DNA of 64,000 nt from Nocardioides sp. Kera G14. Its GTDB lineage: Bacteria; Actinomycetota; Actinomycetes; Propionibacteriales; Nocardioidaceae. Of the stretch, positions 1-7,990 are shown piece by piece. The first letter of the stretch is position 1. The number at the start of each line of letters is the position of its first letter. The stretch covers positions 2,976,001-3,040,000 of the forward strand of contig NZ_CP085839.1 of assembly GCF_020715565.1 (NCBI RefSeq). The letters are read 5' to 3'. The notes under the pieces were generated by a model. That model did no database searches and was not told the origin of the DNA. It was given only the letters and a program-made list of their open reading frames with translations. The position numbers were made by a program, and so were the translations under genes.

Positions 1-417
1 CAGCTTCTCTCCGTCGGCGGCGGTCGCGATGGCGATGCCGGAGTCGGGGTGAAGGTGGTCGACATGCGCAGCGTCGACGAGGCCGTGCATGGCGGTGTCG
101 ATCGACGGGGCAGCGCCGCCCTTCCCGTGCAGGCAGTAGTCGAACGCGGCGACCATCTCGTCCTCGCGCTCCACGCCGGGGTAGACGTCGACCAGGGCAC
201 GCATCCGGTCGAGGCGGAGCACGGCGAGCCCGGACTCCTTGAGGGTGCCGAGGTCTCCCCCGGAGCCCTTGACCCAGACCAGCTCCACCGGCTCCCCTGT
301 CACGGGGTCGGTCTCCGTGCCCTTCGCCGAGGTGTTGCCGCCCGCGTAGTTGGTGTTCTTCGGGTCAGCGCCGAGACGGTTCGATCGAGCGATCAGCTCT
401 GCTGCCGTCGTACTCAT
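1..417 (-). CDS. rhaEW: Bifunctional rhamnulose-1-phosphate aldolase / short-chain dehydrogenase, N-terminal part
   Basis: Only the first 139 residues are inside the window; the gene runs off the left edge. The visible part is a class II aldolase domain, with YAGGNTSAKG near residue 24, the phosphate-loop-like WVKGSGGDLG near residue 48 and DHLHPDSGIA near residue 119, whose histidines fit the zinc site. Known family members (about 680 aa) cleave rhamnulose-1-phosphate to dihydroxyacetone phosphate and lactaldehyde, then oxidise lactaldehyde with a C-terminal SDR domain. That second domain is not seen here and is inferred. ATG at 417 begins 4 nt after the rhaI stop, so it is the distal gene of the rha operon. 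It could also be a stand-alone aldolase, since only the N-terminus is visible. Confidence 0.85.
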   Translation of the reverse strand, partial: MSTTAAELIARSNRLGADPKNTNYAGGNTSAKGTETDPVTGEPVELVWVKGSGGDLGTLKESGLAVLRLDRMRALVDVYPGVEREDEMVAAFDYCLHGKGGAAPSIDTAMHGLVDAAHVDHLHPDSGIAIATAADGEKL

Positions 418-421
418 GTGT

Positions 422-1600
422 TCAGTTCCATCCTGCTTGGGTGCCGCCGATACGGTCGGCCTCGATCTGTTCCTGGTAGCCGCTGGCGAGGTAGGCCCGC
501 ATCGGGTCGGCGGGCAGACCTCGCTCCTCGCGCCATGCAGCGAGGAGCGGTCGGACGTCGGTGTAGAAGGCGTCCATGAAGATCTCGTTGGCGAGCAGTA
601 CGTCGCCCGCCTCCTGCGCCGCGGTGAGCGCGTCGCGATCCACCAGCAGTGCCCGTGCGGTCATCTCCTGCACGTTGAGCACCGAGCGGATCTGGCCCGG
701 GATCTTCTTCTCGATGTTGTGGCACTGGTCGAGCATGAAGGCGACGTCCGCAGTCGCCTCCGGCCCGAAGCCGCCTCCGCGGATGACCTCGAAGAGGATC
801 CGGAAGAGCTGGTACGGGTCCGCGGCACCGACGATGAGGTCGTCGTCGGCGTAGAAGCGGCTGTTGAAGTCGAAGGAGCCGAGCTTCCCGAGCCGCAGCA
901 ACTGGGCGACGATGAACTCGATGTTCGTGCCGGGTGCGTGGTGGCCGGTGTCGAGGCAGACGAAGGCACGTTCGCCGAGCGCGGCCACATGGGCGTACGA
1001 CGTACCCCAGTCCGGGACGTCGGTGTGGTAGAACGCCGGCTCGAAGAACTTGTACTCCAGGACCAGCCGCTGCTCCTCGCCCACCCGCTCGTAGATGGTC
1101 GCCAGCGACTCGGCGAGGCGGTCCTGCCGTCCGCGCAGGTCGCCCTGACCGGGATAGTTGGTGCCCTCGGCGAGCCAGATCTTGAGGTCGCGCGAGCCGG
1201 TCGCGTCCATCACGTCGAGGCACTCGAAGTGATGGTCGATCGCCTTCTGCCGGATCTTCGGATCCGTGTGGGTGAGGGCGCCGAGCTTGTAGTCGTCGTC
1301 CTGGAACGTGTTGGAGTTGACCGTGCCCAGCCGGATGCCGAGATCCTCGGCGTACCGCCGCAGGGCGGCGTAGTCGTCGACCTTGTCCCAGGGGATGTGC
1401 AGGGCGACCGCCGGTGCGAGGCCGGTGAAGCGGTGCACGGCCGCGGCGTCGGCGATCTTCTCCTCGACGGTGCGAGGCGTTCCGGCGGAGCCGAAGACCT
1501 TGAACCGCGTCCCGGAGTTGCCGTAGGCCCACGAGGGGACCTCGATGGCCTGGCCGTCGAGGAACGGCGCGATCCGGTCGAACCGTGTTGCCTGTGTCAT
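422..1600 (-). CDS. rhaI: L-rhamnose isomerase
   Basis: 392-aa xylose-isomerase-like TIM barrel of the RhaI type (Pseudomonas stutzeri-like, not the E. coli RhaA type). It interconverts L-rhamnose and L-rhamnulose in the cytoplasm. Metal-ligand motifs expected in the family are present in order: LVLEYKFFEP (Glu), VCLDTGHHAPG (Asp and His) and FDFNSRFYADDD (Asp). The N-terminus FDRIAPFLDGQAIEVPSW is typical. The ATG lies 1 nt after the rhaM stop and the stop lies 4 nt before the aldolase start, so the three genes are translationally close. No rhamnulokinase is visible in the window; it could lie beyond the left edge. Confidence 0.93.
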   Translation of the reverse strand: MTQATRFDRIAPFLDGQAIEVPSWAYGNSGTRFKVFGSAGTPRTVEEKIADAAAVHRFTGLAPAVALHIPWDKVDDYAALRRYAEDLGIRLGTVNSNTFQDDDYKLGALTHTDPKIRQKAIDHHFECLDVMDATGSRDLKIWLAEGTNYPGQGDLRGRQDRLAESLATIYERVGEEQRLVLEYKFFEPAFYHTDVPDWGTSYAHVAALGERAFVCLDTGHHAPGTNIEFIVAQLLRLGKLGSFDFNSRFYADDDLIVGAADPYQLFRILFEVIRGGGFGPEATADVAFMLDQCHNIEKKIPGQIRSVLNVQEMTARALLVDRDALTAAQEAGDVLLANEIFMDAFYTDVRPLLAAWREERGLPADPMRAYLASGYQEQIEADRIGGTQAGWN

Positions 1601-1601
1601 G

Positions 1602-1973
1602 TCACTTCACTTCTGTCTCGCGAATAGTCGAGGAGAGCTGGTCCTCGAGGTGGAAGACCTCCTGCAGCTCCACGAACCCGGTGTCGGGTGCGGCATCGCC
1701 GAGGTCGACGAAGAATTCGGCCATCTCGGCCTGCCAGCGGGTGTTGATCTCGCGTGCGGCCATGCCTGCTTGGGCCTCGGCGAGGGACGGTGTCTCGAGA
1801 TAACCGATGAGGAGTCCGTCCGGGCGGAGGAAGAGCGAGTAGTTGTGCCAACCGGTCTCGTGCAGGGCCTGGAGCATCTCGGGCCATACGGCGGCATGCC
1901 GCCTTCGGTACTCGTCGATCCGGTCGGGCCGGACCTGCAGTTGGAAGCAGACTCGCGTCATCTCGTCCGTCAT
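1602..1973 (-). CDS. rhaM: L-rhamnose mutarotase
   Basis: 123-aa RhaM/YiiL family protein (typical length about 104-120). It interconverts the alpha and beta anomers of L-rhamnose to feed the isomerase. Family features are VRPDRIDEYRRRHAAVWPEM at the N-terminus, GWHNYSLFLRPDGLLIGYLE and the late WQAEMAEFF. The start at 1973 (MTDEMTRV) has a GGAAGGAA Shine-Dalgarno about 9 nt upstream; the in-frame extension further upstream is low-complexity and was not accepted. A second ATG four codons in (MTRVCFQ) fits the family N-terminus equally well. It sits between rhaS and rhaI, separated from rhaS by a strong hairpin. Confidence 0.92.
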   Translation of the reverse strand: MTDEMTRVCFQLQVRPDRIDEYRRRHAAVWPEMLQALHETGWHNYSLFLRPDGLLIGYLETPSLAEAQAGMAAREINTRWQAEMAEFFVDLGDAAPDTGFVELQEVFHLEDQLSSTIRETEVK

Positions 1974-1991
1974 GTCGTTGGTTCCTTCCGA

Positions 1992-2027
1992 GGTGCCTGC
2001 CAGGCGAGGAGGTTCCTGGCAGGCACC
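1992..2027 (-). terminator. Strong intra-operon hairpin after rhaS
   Basis: Perfect 13-bp inverted repeat: arms 1992-2004 (GGTGCCTGCCAGG on the + strand) and 2015-2027, loop of 10 nt. It starts 7 nt after the rhaS stop and ends just before the rhaM ribosome-binding site. There is no U-tract, and rhaM-rhaI-aldolase follow on the same strand. A role as an mRNA-stability or partial-termination element that raises binding-protein output is therefore more likely than full termination. Confidence 0.7.
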
Positions 2028-2034
2028 GGTCCGG

Positions 2035-3072
2035 TCAGAAGTTGAACTGGTCGATGTTGTCCTTGGTGAAGACGAACGGGTCGCCCAACAGGACCTCGCC
2101 GTTGTCGCCGACCGTGAAGTCTCCGAGGGAGCCGGCGGTGAAGGTGTCGCCGGACTTGCCGGTGATGTCACCGTCGACCAGGGCCTTGGCGGCGTAGGCC
2201 GCCAGGTAGCCGAGGTCCTCCGGGTTCCAGAGGGCGAAGGACGTGACGGTGCCGTCCTTCACGTAGTCGCGCATCTGGTTGGGGGTGCCGAGACCGGTGA
2301 GCGCCACCTTGCCCTTCGACGAGGACGTCGAGAGGTAGCGGGCTGCGGCGGCGATGCCGACGGTCGTGGGCGAGATGATGCCCTTGAGGCTGGGGTGCTT
2401 CTGCAGGAGTGCCGCCGTCTGGTCGAACGACTTCTGGTCGTCGTCGTCGCCGTAGACGGTGTCGACGAGCTTGATGTTCGGGTGGTCGGCGGCGAGGTCC
2501 TTCTTCATGAGCTCGATCCACGCGTTCTGGTTCGTCGCGTTGGCCGCAGCAGAGAGGATGGCGACCTCACCGGAGTCGCCGATCTGCTCGGCGATCTGGT
2601 CGACCTGCACCTTGGCGATGCCCTCTGCGGTGGCCTGGTTGATGTACAGGTCACGGCAGTCCGCGCTGGTGTCGGAGTCGAAGGTCACGACCTTGGTGCC
2701 CGCGTCCCGCGCTTCGTCGATCGCGTCACAGATCGCCTTGGGGTCATTGGCCGAGATCACGAGGGCCTTCACGCCCTGCTGCGCGGCGGTGTTGATGAAC
2801 GGCACCTGCGCGTCGGGGCTGGCCGCGTCGGGACCGACCTCGGCGTACGTCCCGCCGAACTCCTTGACCGCCTTCTTGCCACCCGCGTCGCTGGTGTCGA
2901 AGTACGCGTTTCCGAGGTTCTTGGGCAGGAAGGTGACGGAGACGTCCCCGCCGGAGCTGCTGCTCCCGTCGCTGCTGCTCTTGCTGTCACTGCCGCCACA
3001 TGCGGTCAGGCCGAGGCTGGCGGACAGTGCCACCGCGACAAGCGCGGTGATCCGCCCATTCCGGAACTTCAT
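2035..3072 (-). CDS. rhaS: Rhamnose ABC transporter, substrate-binding lipoprotein
   Basis: 345-aa periplasmic-binding-protein-like lipoprotein of the CUT2 (ribose/rhamnose) type. The signal peptide ends in the lipobox LGLTAC at about residues 20-25, giving a lipid-anchored Cys25, followed by a Gly/Ser/Asp linker. The mature fold (Peripla_BP_4) has FLPKNLGNAYFDTSDAGGKKA, VKALVISANDPKAICDAIDEA and a C-terminal VTSFALWNPEDLGYLAAY, all typical of RhaS. It should deliver L-rhamnose to the RhaP/RhaQ/RhaT importer. The start ATG overlaps the upstream permease stop by 4 nt, so translation is coupled. Substrate is inferred from the adjacent mutarotase and isomerase. Confidence 0.92.
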   Translation of the reverse strand: MKFRNGRITALVAVALSASLGLTACGGSDSKSSSDGSSSSGGDVSVTFLPKNLGNAYFDTSDAGGKKAVKEFGGTYAEVGPDAASPDAQVPFINTAAQQGVKALVISANDPKAICDAIDEARDAGTKVVTFDSDTSADCRDLYINQATAEGIAKVQVDQIAEQIGDSGEVAILSAAANATNQNAWIELMKKDLAADHPNIKLVDTVYGDDDDQKSFDQTAALLQKHPSLKGIISPTTVGIAAAARYLSTSSSKGKVALTGLGTPNQMRDYVKDGTVTSFALWNPEDLGYLAAYAAKALVDGDITGKSGDTFTAGSLGDFTVGDNGEVLLGDPFVFTKDNIDQFNF

Positions 3073-4178
3073 TGTTCTTCCCTTTCACTCTGGATGCCTG
3101 CGGCGACCGCACGCCGGCGTGAGGCGGAGCCGAGGCCCCGCGACCTGGCCTGGAGCTGCCGAGTGGCCCAAGCGAGGAGACTGGAGGAGATCACCGAGGC
3201 GATCAGGAGCGCGCCGATGACGATGTTGATGACGTTGACCGTTTGGCCCTCGAGGCGCATCGCACTGGAGATGACGCCGATGAGGATGACCCCGGCGATC
3301 ACCCCGTGCAGGGCGCCGCGGCCGCCGAAGACCGAGATGCCGCCGAGCACGACCGCACCGATCACTTGGAGCTCGAGTCCCGTCGCGTTGTCGCCTCGGG
3401 CACTGCCGTAGCGCAACGTGTAGTAGACCCCGGCGAAGGCGGAGACGGCGCCAGCCATCACGAAGAGCCAGAACTTGGTGAGCTCGACGTTGACACCGGA
3501 GAAGTGCGCCGCCTCGCGGTTGAGCCCGATCTCGAAGACTCCCCGTCCGAAGCCGGAGAAGTGCAGCAGCCACACCGACACAGCGAGCAGCACCAGGAAC
3601 GGGATGAGGATCATCGGGTAGCTGGTGCCGTCCCCGAAGATGCGCTGCTTGGCGAGATCGGTCCACTTCTCGGGGAAGTCCGTCACGGCACGGGTCCCGA
3701 GGAGACCGACCGCGATGCCTCGATAGAGCGCCATCGTGCCGATCGTGACCGCGAGTGACGGCAGGCCGACGTAGGCGACCAGGAATCCGTTGACGGCTCC
3801 GCAGACGGCCCCGACGACGATCGCGACCAGCGCAGCGGCCGGGATCGACAGGTGCGCGTCCTGATGCAGGAGGCCGACGAGCACGCTCGACAGGCCGACC
3901 ACGCTGGCCACCGACAGATCGATCTCGCCGGTGATCATCACCATCGCCATCGGCAGCGCGATCAGCAGGATCGGGGCGATGTCGAGGAAGAGGTAGTAGA
4001 GCGTGAGCGGGCCGTCGAAGTTCGGCACATTGCCCAGCGAGTAGAAGTACACGACCAGCAGCAGGGCGATGATCGCGAACTCCCGCGTGAGCAGTGCACG
4101 ACGCCAGAGCGGGCGTGAATACGCCGCGTACGTGCGGGCCGGGGCTGCATCGGGCTGGAGGAGAGTGGCGTTGCTCAT
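3069..4178 (-). CDS. rhaQ: Rhamnose ABC transporter permease (second subunit)
   Basis: 369-aa BPD_transp_2 family integral membrane protein with about nine or ten hydrophobic segments. The permease signature lies in ITGEIDLSVASVVGLSSVL (about residues 107-125) and AYVGLPSLAVTIGTMALYRG; the C-terminal GGISVFGGRGALHGVIAGV is also characteristic of CUT2 permeases. It pairs with the neighbouring permease to form the channel for rhamnose. It overlaps both neighbours by 4 nt (ATGA), so the transporter genes form one translational unit. Its longer cytoplasmic N-terminus (about 35 residues before the first membrane segment) and basic C-terminal tail are normal for this subunit. Confidence 0.9.
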   Translation of the reverse strand: MSNATLLQPDAAPARTYAAYSRPLWRRALLTREFAIIALLLVVYFYSLGNVPNFDGPLTLYYLFLDIAPILLIALPMAMVMITGEIDLSVASVVGLSSVLVGLLHQDAHLSIPAAALVAIVVGAVCGAVNGFLVAYVGLPSLAVTIGTMALYRGIAVGLLGTRAVTDFPEKWTDLAKQRIFGDGTSYPMILIPFLVLLAVSVWLLHFSGFGRGVFEIGLNREAAHFSGVNVELTKFWLFVMAGAVSAFAGVYYTLRYGSARGDNATGLELQVIGAVVLGGISVFGGRGALHGVIAGVILIGVISSAMRLEGQTVNVINIVIGALLIASVISSSLLAWATRQLQARSRGLGSASRRRAVAAGIQSEREEQ

Positions 4179-5266
4179 GCGGGGCTCCCTGCCTGGTGTA
4201 CGGCGTCGGCCGGGCCGCGCCGGACGGTCTCGCGTCGGACGCGGTCGCGGGCGGCGACCAGCTGGCGCTGCTGGCGTGCGGCCAGCACGCGGTCCAGCAC
4301 GATGGCGGCGATGATCAGGGCGCCGACGACGGCTCGCTGCCAGAAGTCGGAGATGCCGACGATCGGCAGCGCCTGGTTGATGGTGGTGAGCAGAAGTGCG
4401 CCGAGCGCCGCGCCCCAGACGGTGCCGACGCCGCCCGCGATGGCGACGCCACCGATGACGGCCGCGCCGACGGCCTGCAGCTCCATGCCCGAGCCGGCTC
4501 CCGAGGAGACGGTGCCGTAGCGGGCCGCGTAGATCACTCCGGCAAGTCCGGCCATGGCGCCGCTCAAGGCGAAGGCGACGAGGACCCGGCGGGTCACAGG
4601 CAGGCCGTAGAGCTCGGCCGCGGCGGGGTCGGAGCCGATCGCGTAGAGCTCACGACCGCTGCGCGCCGTACGCAGGTAGTAGCCCACGAGCGCCATCACG
4701 GCCAGCGCGATCAGGGTGAGCACGGGGAGCGAGAGGATCTCGCTCGTGCCGAGCTTGTTGAACGAGCTCGGGAAGTCCGAGGCGTTCACCCGGTTGCTGC
4801 CGGCCCACGTCAGGAAGATGCCGCGGTAGATGTAGAGCGTGCCGAGCGTGATCACCATGGCCGGCACCCGCCCGTAGGCGACGAGGGCCCCGTTGACGAG
4901 ACCGAGCCCCGCACCGAACGCGAGCCCGATGAGGAAGATCAGCGGCACGGGGAGCTGCGGCTGGGCGATGAAGATCTTGCCCACCAGGTACGCCGTCAGG
5001 CCGAGCGTCGAGCCTACCGACAGGTCGACGTTCCTGGTCACGATGACGACTGCCTGACCGACGGCGAGCACCAGCAGCAGCGACGGGTTGACCCAGAGGT
5101 TGCGCCAGCCGTCGGAACTCATGAGGAAGCTGTGGCTCTTCAGGGTGGTGAGCAGCACGATGAGCAGGAGCACGACGGCGACAGCGATCTCGCGGGAGCG
5201 CAGCAGCGTCCCGAGGATCCGGCGAGCCGGGGAGGTCCGGCTCGGCTCGATCAAGAGCTCGCTCAT
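4175..5266 (-). CDS. rhaP: Rhamnose ABC transporter permease (first subunit)
   Basis: 363-aa CUT2-type ABC permease with about nine to ten membrane segments. Family motifs are VVIVTRNVDLSVGSTLGLTA (around residue 75), LVAYGRVPAMVITLGTLYIY and VIGGVAIAGGVGTVWGAALG. It is homologous to its downstream partner, as expected for the two-permease arrangement of rhizobial-type rhamnose importers. The ATG overlaps the ATPase stop by 4 nt and its stop overlaps the next start by 4 nt. Assignment of P versus Q follows gene order after the ATPase and is conventional rather than proven. Confidence 0.9.
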   Translation of the reverse strand: MSELLIEPSRTSPARRILGTLLRSREIAVAVVLLLIVLLTTLKSHSFLMSSDGWRNLWVNPSLLLVLAVGQAVVIVTRNVDLSVGSTLGLTAYLVGKIFIAQPQLPVPLIFLIGLAFGAGLGLVNGALVAYGRVPAMVITLGTLYIYRGIFLTWAGSNRVNASDFPSSFNKLGTSEILSLPVLTLIALAVMALVGYYLRTARSGRELYAIGSDPAAAELYGLPVTRRVLVAFALSGAMAGLAGVIYAARYGTVSSGAGSGMELQAVGAAVIGGVAIAGGVGTVWGAALGALLLTTINQALPIVGISDFWQRAVVGALIIAAIVLDRVLAARQQRQLVAARDRVRRETVRRGPADAVHQAGSPA

Positions 5267-6804
5267 GCCGGCACCTCCGCTCCCTGGGAGGCGAGCTCGG
5301 CGGCCGTGCGGGTCGCGGCGCGCATCACCGACTCGGCGGTGGCCTGCTCGCGGTCGAGCTCGGCGGTGATCCGGCCCTCGCAGACGACCAGCACCCGGTC
5401 GGCCATCCCGAGGACCTCGGGCAGCTCACTGGAGATCATCACGATGGCGAGGCCCTGACCCGCGAGGTCGGAGAGGAGCCGGTGCACCTCCGCCTTGGTC
5501 CCCACGTCGATGCCCCGGGTGGGCTCATCGATGATGAGCAGCTTGGGCTGGGTGGCCAACCACTTGGCGATGACGACCTTCTGCTGGTTGCCGCCGCTCA
5601 TGGTGGCCGCGTGCATGTCGAGCGCCGAGGTCTTGACCTCGAGCCGACCGGCCCACGGGGCCGCGGCGCGGTTCTCCGCGGACGCGGTCAGGAGGCCGGC
5701 CCGGCCCAGCCCGCGGCGGATCACCGAGCCGATGTTCCGTGCGACCGACTCGTCGATCACCAGTCCCTGGCTGCGGCGGTCCTCCGGCACGAAGGCCATA
5801 CCGGCGCGGATCGCAGCTCTCGGATTGCGCCGCGGCACGTCCCTGCCATCGAGGCGCACCGAGCCGTCGTCGTACGAATCGACGCCGAAGACGGCGCGGG
5901 CGATCTCCGACCTGCCGGCGCCGACGAGCCCGGCGAGACCGACGATCTCCCCCGCGCGCACCTGGAAGGAGACGTCGTGGAAGAGGCCCGCGGAGCCGAG
6001 ACTTCGGACGTCGAGGACGACCTCACCGATCGGGGCGGCTGTCTTCGGGAAGAGCTCGGAGACCTCCCGGCCGACCATGCGGGCGACGATCTCGTCCACG
6101 GTGGTCGAGGCGATCGGGTCGGTGGAGATGTAGGCGCCGTCGCGCATCACGGTGACGGTGTCGCAGAGCGCGAAGACCTCGTCGAAGCGGTGCGAGATGA
6201 AGACCAGCCCGCGGTTCTCGTCGCGCAGGCTCCGTGCGATCGAGAAGAGGCGCTCCACCTCGACACCACTCAGGGCGGCAGTCGGCTCGTCCATGATGAG
6301 CAGCGTGGCGTCGAGCGAGATCGCCTTCGCGATCTCGATGACCTGCTGGTCGGCGATCGAGAGCCCGCGCGCCGGTCGACGCGGATCGATCCGCACGCCG
6401 AGGCGGGTGAAGAGACGCTCGGCGTCGTCGTACATCGTGGTGTAGTCGATCCGGCGTGCCGTCCCCAGAGGCTGGCGGCCCATGAAGATGTTCTCCGCCA
6501 CCGAGAGGTCAGGGAAGAGCGTCGGCTCCTGGTAGATCACCGCGATACCGGCCGCCTTCGAGGCGGCGGTGGACGCGAAGTCGACGTCCTCGCCGAGGAA
6601 GCGGAACACCCCGGAGTCGCGGCGATGGACACCGGCGACGATCTTGACCAGCGTCGACTTGCCCGCGCCGTTCTCACCGACGAGGGCGTGGATGGAACCT
6701 CGCTCGACGACGAGGCTGCCCGAGCGGAGGGCGGTGACCGCCCCGAACGACTTGGCGATGTCCCGCAGTTCCAGCACCACAGGGCTCGCGGCCGTGTCCG
6801 GCAT
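5263..6804 (-). CDS. rhaT: Rhamnose ABC transporter, fused ATP-binding protein
   Basis: 513-aa protein with two tandem ABC ATPase domains, as usual for sugar importers of the RbsA/RhaT class. Domain 1 has Walker A GENGAGKSTLVKI (about residue 47) and Walker B LLIMDEPTAALS. Domain 2 has a degenerate P-loop GLVGAGRSEIARA, the signature SGGNQQKVVIAKWL and Walker B LLIIDEPTRGID. It energises rhamnose uptake. Start ATG 6804 was chosen over a 22-residue upstream extension because AAAGGAG lies 6 nt before it, and the extension would run through the operator and promoter. It is the first gene of the operon, followed by rhaP with a 4-nt overlap. Confidence 0.93.
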   Translation of the reverse strand: MPDTAASPVVLELRDIAKSFGAVTALRSGSLVVERGSIHALVGENGAGKSTLVKIVAGVHRRDSGVFRFLGEDVDFASTAASKAAGIAVIYQEPTLFPDLSVAENIFMGRQPLGTARRIDYTTMYDDAERLFTRLGVRIDPRRPARGLSIADQQVIEIAKAISLDATLLIMDEPTAALSGVEVERLFSIARSLRDENRGLVFISHRFDEVFALCDTVTVMRDGAYISTDPIASTTVDEIVARMVGREVSELFPKTAAPIGEVVLDVRSLGSAGLFHDVSFQVRAGEIVGLAGLVGAGRSEIARAVFGVDSYDDGSVRLDGRDVPRRNPRAAIRAGMAFVPEDRRSQGLVIDESVARNIGSVIRRGLGRAGLLTASAENRAAAPWAGRLEVKTSALDMHAATMSGGNQQKVVIAKWLATQPKLLIIDEPTRGIDVGTKAEVHRLLSDLAGQGLAIVMISSELPEVLGMADRVLVVCEGRITAELDREQATAESVMRAATRTAAELASQGAEVPA

Positions 6805-6814
6805 ACTCGCTCCT

Positions 6815-6828
6815 TTGAAACGTTTCAA
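6815..6828. promoter_or_regulatory. LacI-family operator in front of rhaT
   Basis: Perfect 14-bp palindrome TTGAAACGTTTCAA, directly upstream of the rhaT Shine-Dalgarno and just downstream of the predicted start of transcription. The GAAAC-GTTTC core with central CG is typical of LacI/GalR-family sites. The divergent LacI-type gene starting at 6968 is the obvious ligand. Confidence 0.8.
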
Positions 6829-6840
6829 TACGACGGACAG

Positions 6841-6870
6841 AACGTATGTGACGAACCTCACACTCGTCAA
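6841..6870 (-). promoter_or_regulatory. Predicted rha operon promoter
   Basis: On the minus strand, TTGACG (6865-6870) and TACGTT (6841-6846) are separated by 18 nt. Predicted initiation near 6834 gives a short leader of about 30 nt that contains the palindromic operator, so bound repressor would act as a roadblock or block clearance. Confidence 0.55.
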
Positions 6871-6911
6871 GCACTTCGGCGTCTTTTGCGTCTACATTTT
6901 CTACGGCCGTG

Positions 6912-6953
6912 TTGACACGTCAGTGCCTGAACCGTTTCAATTCATTTCAATTC
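6912..6953 (+). promoter_or_regulatory. Regulator promoter with second LacI-type operator
   Basis: TTGACA at 6912-6917 is followed 18 nt later by TTCAAT (6936-6941), a plausible promoter for the lacI-type gene. A second operator-like sequence, CTGAACCGTTTCAA at 6927-6940, overlaps it and differs from the first at two positions. TTTCAATTC is repeated at 6935-6943 and 6945-6953, a 10-bp period. The two operators are centred 112 bp apart, so looping is possible and autoregulation likely. Confidence 0.5.
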
Positions 6954-6967
6954 GAGAGGGAGGTGGC

Positions 6968-7990
6968 ATGGCCCGTCCGCCCGCGTCCGTCTCCGTCAAG
7001 GACGTCGCCGCTGCCGCCGGCGTCTCCCTCGGCACCGTCTCGAACGTCCTCAACCGGCCAGACCGGGTCACCGCCTCGACCCGAGAGCGGGTCGAGCGTG
7101 CGATGGCTGACCTCGGGTTCGTCCGCAACGAGTCGGCCCGCTCTCTGCGGGCGGGTCGCACCCGCGCACTCGCCTACGTGATGCTCGATGCCGGCAACCC
7201 CTTCTTCACCGATGTCGCCCAGGGCATCGAGCAGGCTGCTGAGGATGCGGGGCTCTCGCTCTTCCTGTGCAACAGCCAGGGCCGAGCCGTCCGCGAGGCG
7301 ACCCATGTCGACCATCTTCAGGCGCAGCGGGTCCAGGGGATCCTGATGACACCGGTCGATCCGGAGAGTGCCGCGCTCGACGCGATCGCCGAGCGCGGCA
7401 CGCCGCTGGTGATCGTCGACCGGATCCGCAAGGGTGAGCAGTTCTGCTCGGTCGCCGTCGACGACATCCTGGGCGGGCGGCTGGCCGTCGAGCACCTGAT
7501 CGACCGGGGCCACCAACGTGTGGCCTTCGTCGGCGGACCGTTGAGCATCGGCCAGGTGGCCGACCGCTATCAGGGCGCCCAGGAGGCTTGGGCTGCCGCC
7601 GGGTTCGCCCCTGAGGACCTGACCTTGATCGCCGTCGAGTCGTTGACCGTCGCTGCGGGGCGCTCCGCCGGCGAGCGGTTGACCGGCATCCCGTCGGGAC
7701 GCAGGCCCACGGCGGCTTTCTGCGCCAACGACCTCGTCGCCCTCGGCATCCTTCAGCAGGCCACCACCGCCGGCCTGCGGGTGCCGGAACAGCTCGCAAT
7801 CGTCGGTTACGACGACATCGAGTTCGCCGCAGCAGCGGCCGTGCCGCTGACCTCGGTCCGCCAGCCGCGTCAGGAGCTGGGCAGGGTCGCCTCCGAGCTC
7901 GTCATCGACGAAGCCACCAACATCCATCACCACCACCAGCAGGTGGTCTTCACTCCGGAGCTGGTCGCCCGGGCCTCAACCCTGGCCTGA
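6968..7990 (+). CDS. LacI-family transcriptional regulator of rhamnose use
   Basis: 340-aa LacI/GalR regulator. The N-terminal helix-turn-helix and hinge are VSVKDVAAAAGVSLGTVSNV (about residues 8-27) and RNESARSLRAGRTR (about 56-69). The rest is a periplasmic-binding-like sensor with FFTDVAQGIEQAAEDAGL, GHQRVAFVGGP and the C-terminal IVGYDDIEFAAAAAVPLTSV. Start ATG 6968 has GGGAGG 6 nt upstream. It is divergent from the rha transport and catabolic operon and flanked by palindromic sites, so it is inferred to repress that operon until a rhamnose-derived inducer binds. The C-terminus has a run of histidines (IHHHHQQ) of no known meaning. Its 3' end overlaps the convergent tadA by 15 nt. Confidence 0.9.
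   Translation: MARPPASVSVKDVAAAAGVSLGTVSNVLNRPDRVTASTRERVERAMADLGFVRNESARSLRAGRTRALAYVMLDAGNPFFTDVAQGIEQAAEDAGLSLFLCNSQGRAVREATHVDHLQAQRVQGILMTPVDPESAALDAIAERGTPLVIVDRIRKGEQFCSVAVDDILGGRLAVEHLIDRGHQRVAFVGGPLSIGQVADRYQGAQEAWAAAGFAPEDLTLIAVESLTVAAGRSAGERLTGIPSGRRPTAAFCANDLVALGILQQATTAGLRVPEQLAIVGYDDIEFAAAAAVPLTSVRQPRQELGRVASELVIDEATNIHHHHQQVVFTPELVARASTLA

Noticed and set aside
4094..5458. Plus-strand 454-codon frame across the rha permeases
   Set aside because: Antisense to two complete permease genes; composition and lack of motifs mark it as a shadow.
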